The notes under the pieces are model-generated. The model saw only the letters and a program-made list of their open reading frames with translations, had not been told where the DNA came from and did not search any database. Positions 62,830 to 64,000 of a stretch of 64,000 nt of DNA are shown here, piece after piece. The translations under genes and the position numbers were made by a program. The DNA comes from JBKECY01 sp047975025 (lineage in GTDB: Bacteria > Bacillota > Clostridia > Lachnospirales > Lachnospiraceae): the NCBI GenBank assembly GCA_047975025.1, contig JBKECY010000052.1, positions 62,001 to 126,000 of the forward strand, given 5' to 3'. The first letter of the stretch is position 1. Each line of letters opens with the position of its first letter.

Positions 62830-64000
62830 TTAATCAGCTTTGCAGTACCAGATATCTGAGAAGTCAAAGGTAGGAGTGCTTTCAACATACTCTTTTACAT
62901 AATCATCAACATTATCTGCAGTAATCAGGATGGCTGGTGTTAAAAAGACACGGTACTCGTCCGGAAGTGCCTCCAGATCCAACTGTCCAATCCATGCCGC
63001 ATAGCAGATGGCCAATGTATATCCGCCTTGCAGATAACCATTTGAAGACACAGTTGCAACCACACTGCCATCTTTGACGCCTTCTACAATATCTGTATTG
63101 GCATCAATTCCTGTGACTCCAACTTTACCTTTAAGACCTTTAGCATCCAGCGCCTGCAAGGCTCCTGTTGCCATATTATCGTTAGCACACCAGATTCCGC
63201 CTACATCTGATGTATCATTCAGCCATGTTTCTACCAGTGCCAGCGCTTCATTGGTTGCCCAGTTACCGGTATCCTGATGTGCCACTTCAATGTCCGGATA
63301 CTCCTCTAATGCCTGGTTAAAACCTTCCACGCGGTTGTTGGATGCAGAGTTTCCAAGCATTCCCTCAATGACAAATACCTTGCCCTTGCCGCCCATAGAA
63401 TCAAATAATGCCTCTGCCGTTGCTTTTCCATTCGCCACATCATCTGCGGACGTATGAATTACCCAGTTCGGGTCGTAGTCCTGCGGTACTACGTCATCCG
63501 GTTTGTTCCATGCAGTACCGATATAACCGCCGGATTCTGCCATAGCCTCTGCCAGTGACGGTGCAATGGCTGACTCATTAGGATCTGCATATGCAATCGC
63601 ATTACCACCGGCTTTTGCCGCAAACTGTTTCATATTGTCAATCTCAACATCATTCGAGCCGCCTGAATCCAGAACTTGCTTCTCATACTTTTGACCGATG
63701 CTGTCTAAGTATTCACAGAACATATCCATACCTTCGGCAATCGTGGCGATATATGGATTTTCCAGACCACGTATGGAACAGGCGACATATAAGGTCGTGT
63801 CCAGCTTCTCCTGGGGTATTGCAGCCGCATCAATTTTGAACGATGCAATATCCTCCGTCTGTGCAGCAGTACTTCCGTCCTCGGCCGATGCATCCTCCGT
63901 CGCTTCTGCCGTTGCAGCAGCCTGCTCTTTTGCAGGATCTGTGGCACATCCTCCCAGAATACCCAGAGTCATGACGACTGTTGTCAAGATTGCAATTACT
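62830..64000 (-). CDS. Ribose-type sugar-binding lipoprotein, 5' end outside window
   Basis: At least 389 residues; the frame stays open to the window edge. A hydrophobic stretch with lipobox GILGGCA marks a lipoprotein, followed by an Ala/Thr/Glu/Asp-rich linker. The mature domain is a type 1 periplasmic-binding fold: YVACSIRGLENPYIATIAEGM, GKVFVIEGMLGNSASNNRVEG and WCANDNMATGALQALDAKG. It heads the transporter operon. The ligand is probably a polyol or pentose, judged from the dehydrogenase and kinase genes around it. Confidence 0.9.
   Translation of the reverse strand, partial: VIAILTTVVMTLGILGGCATDPAKEQAAATAEATEDASAEDGSTAAQTEDIASFKIDAAAIPQEKLDTTLYVACSIRGLENPYIATIAEGMDMFCEYLDSIGQKYEKQVLDSGGSNDVEIDNMKQFAAKAGGNAIAYADPNESAIAPSLAEAMAESGGYIGTAWNKPDDVVPQDYDPNWVIHTSADDVANGKATAEALFDSMGGKGKVFVIEGMLGNSASNNRVEGFNQALEEYPDIEVAHQDTGNWATNEALALVETWLNDTSDVGGIWCANDNMATGALQALDAKGLKGKVGVTGIDANTDIVEGVKDGSVVATVSSNGYLQGGYTLAICYAAWIGQLDLEALPDEYRVFLTPAILITADNVDDYVKEYVESTPTFDFSDIWYCKAD

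Noticed and set aside
1..64000. CRISPR arrays, tRNA or rRNA genes, prophage
   Set aside because: No regularly spaced repeats, no tRNA-like cloverleaf or rRNA sequence, and no phage structural genes were seen.

Overview
The window reads as chromosomal DNA of an anaerobic, low-to-moderate GC Firmicute, most likely class Clostridia, family Lachnospiraceae. The basis is the gene content: an IreB-RuvX-DUF1292 block, a short catalytic-domain-less MltG-like protein, a DUF4491 membrane protein, a sodium-pump decarboxylase operon, many AraC-type regulators and several sugar ABC transporters, with purine-rich GGAGG-type ribosome binding sites throughout. This placement is inference; no rRNA or tRNA gene lies in the window.

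Region 1 (1-12.9 kb, all + except one small gene) is housekeeping. It holds the end of a cysteine desulfurase and thiI (tRNA thiolation), an HPr-like protein lacking the phosphorylatable histidine, mtaB (tRNA methylthiolation), then ireB-ruvX-DUF1292-RNase J-YlbF-MltG-like-trmR-trhP. This resembles the Bacillus subtilis yrzL-yrrK-yrzB-yrrL-yrrM-yrrN/O block with rnj and ylbF inserted. It closes with comM-dprA and a frameshifted degV.

Region 2 (12.9-24.9 kb) is carbohydrate accessory DNA. An AraC regulator faces a GH4 alpha-galactosidase-like gene, a sugar-binding lipoprotein and a permease cut by an IS256-family element; the rest of that operon is gone and a DUF4325 remnant lies beyond the IS. 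GNAT, MFS, AraC, xylA and a ROK repressor (xylR) follow.

Region 3 (25-28.5 kb) is a four-gene biotin-dependent sodium-pump decarboxylase operon with a clear promoter and an attenuator-like leader.

Region 4 (28.7-41.7 kb) is an uncharacterised catabolic region. It has two uroporphyrinogen-decarboxylase-superfamily proteins, two Gfo/Idh/MocA dehydrogenases, an IolE-like TIM barrel, an RbsABC-type transporter and three paralogous AraC regulators.

Region 5 (41.7-49.1 kb) holds catalase, two membrane proteins, a large sensor kinase with its response regulator, and a corA with a homopolymer frameshift.

Region 6 (49.1-51.3 kb) is an AT-rich two-gene AAA-ATPase plus TOPRIM-like module with its own promoter. 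It is the best candidate for a poorly described system, probably phage defence.

Region 7 (51.3-64 kb) looks like a sugar-alcohol (pentitol-type) utilisation locus. It has an Fe-alcohol dehydrogenase, an FGGY kinase, a GntR/UTRA regulator, a glycerol-dehydrogenase-like enzyme, a zinc-type polyol dehydrogenase and a second ribose-type ABC transporter. A hipBA toxin-antitoxin pair, with hipA split by one in-frame stop, sits inside it.

The likely logic of regions 4 and 7 is import by ABC transporter, oxidation by a dehydrogenase, then isomerisation or phosphorylation, each under local AraC, ROK or GntR control.
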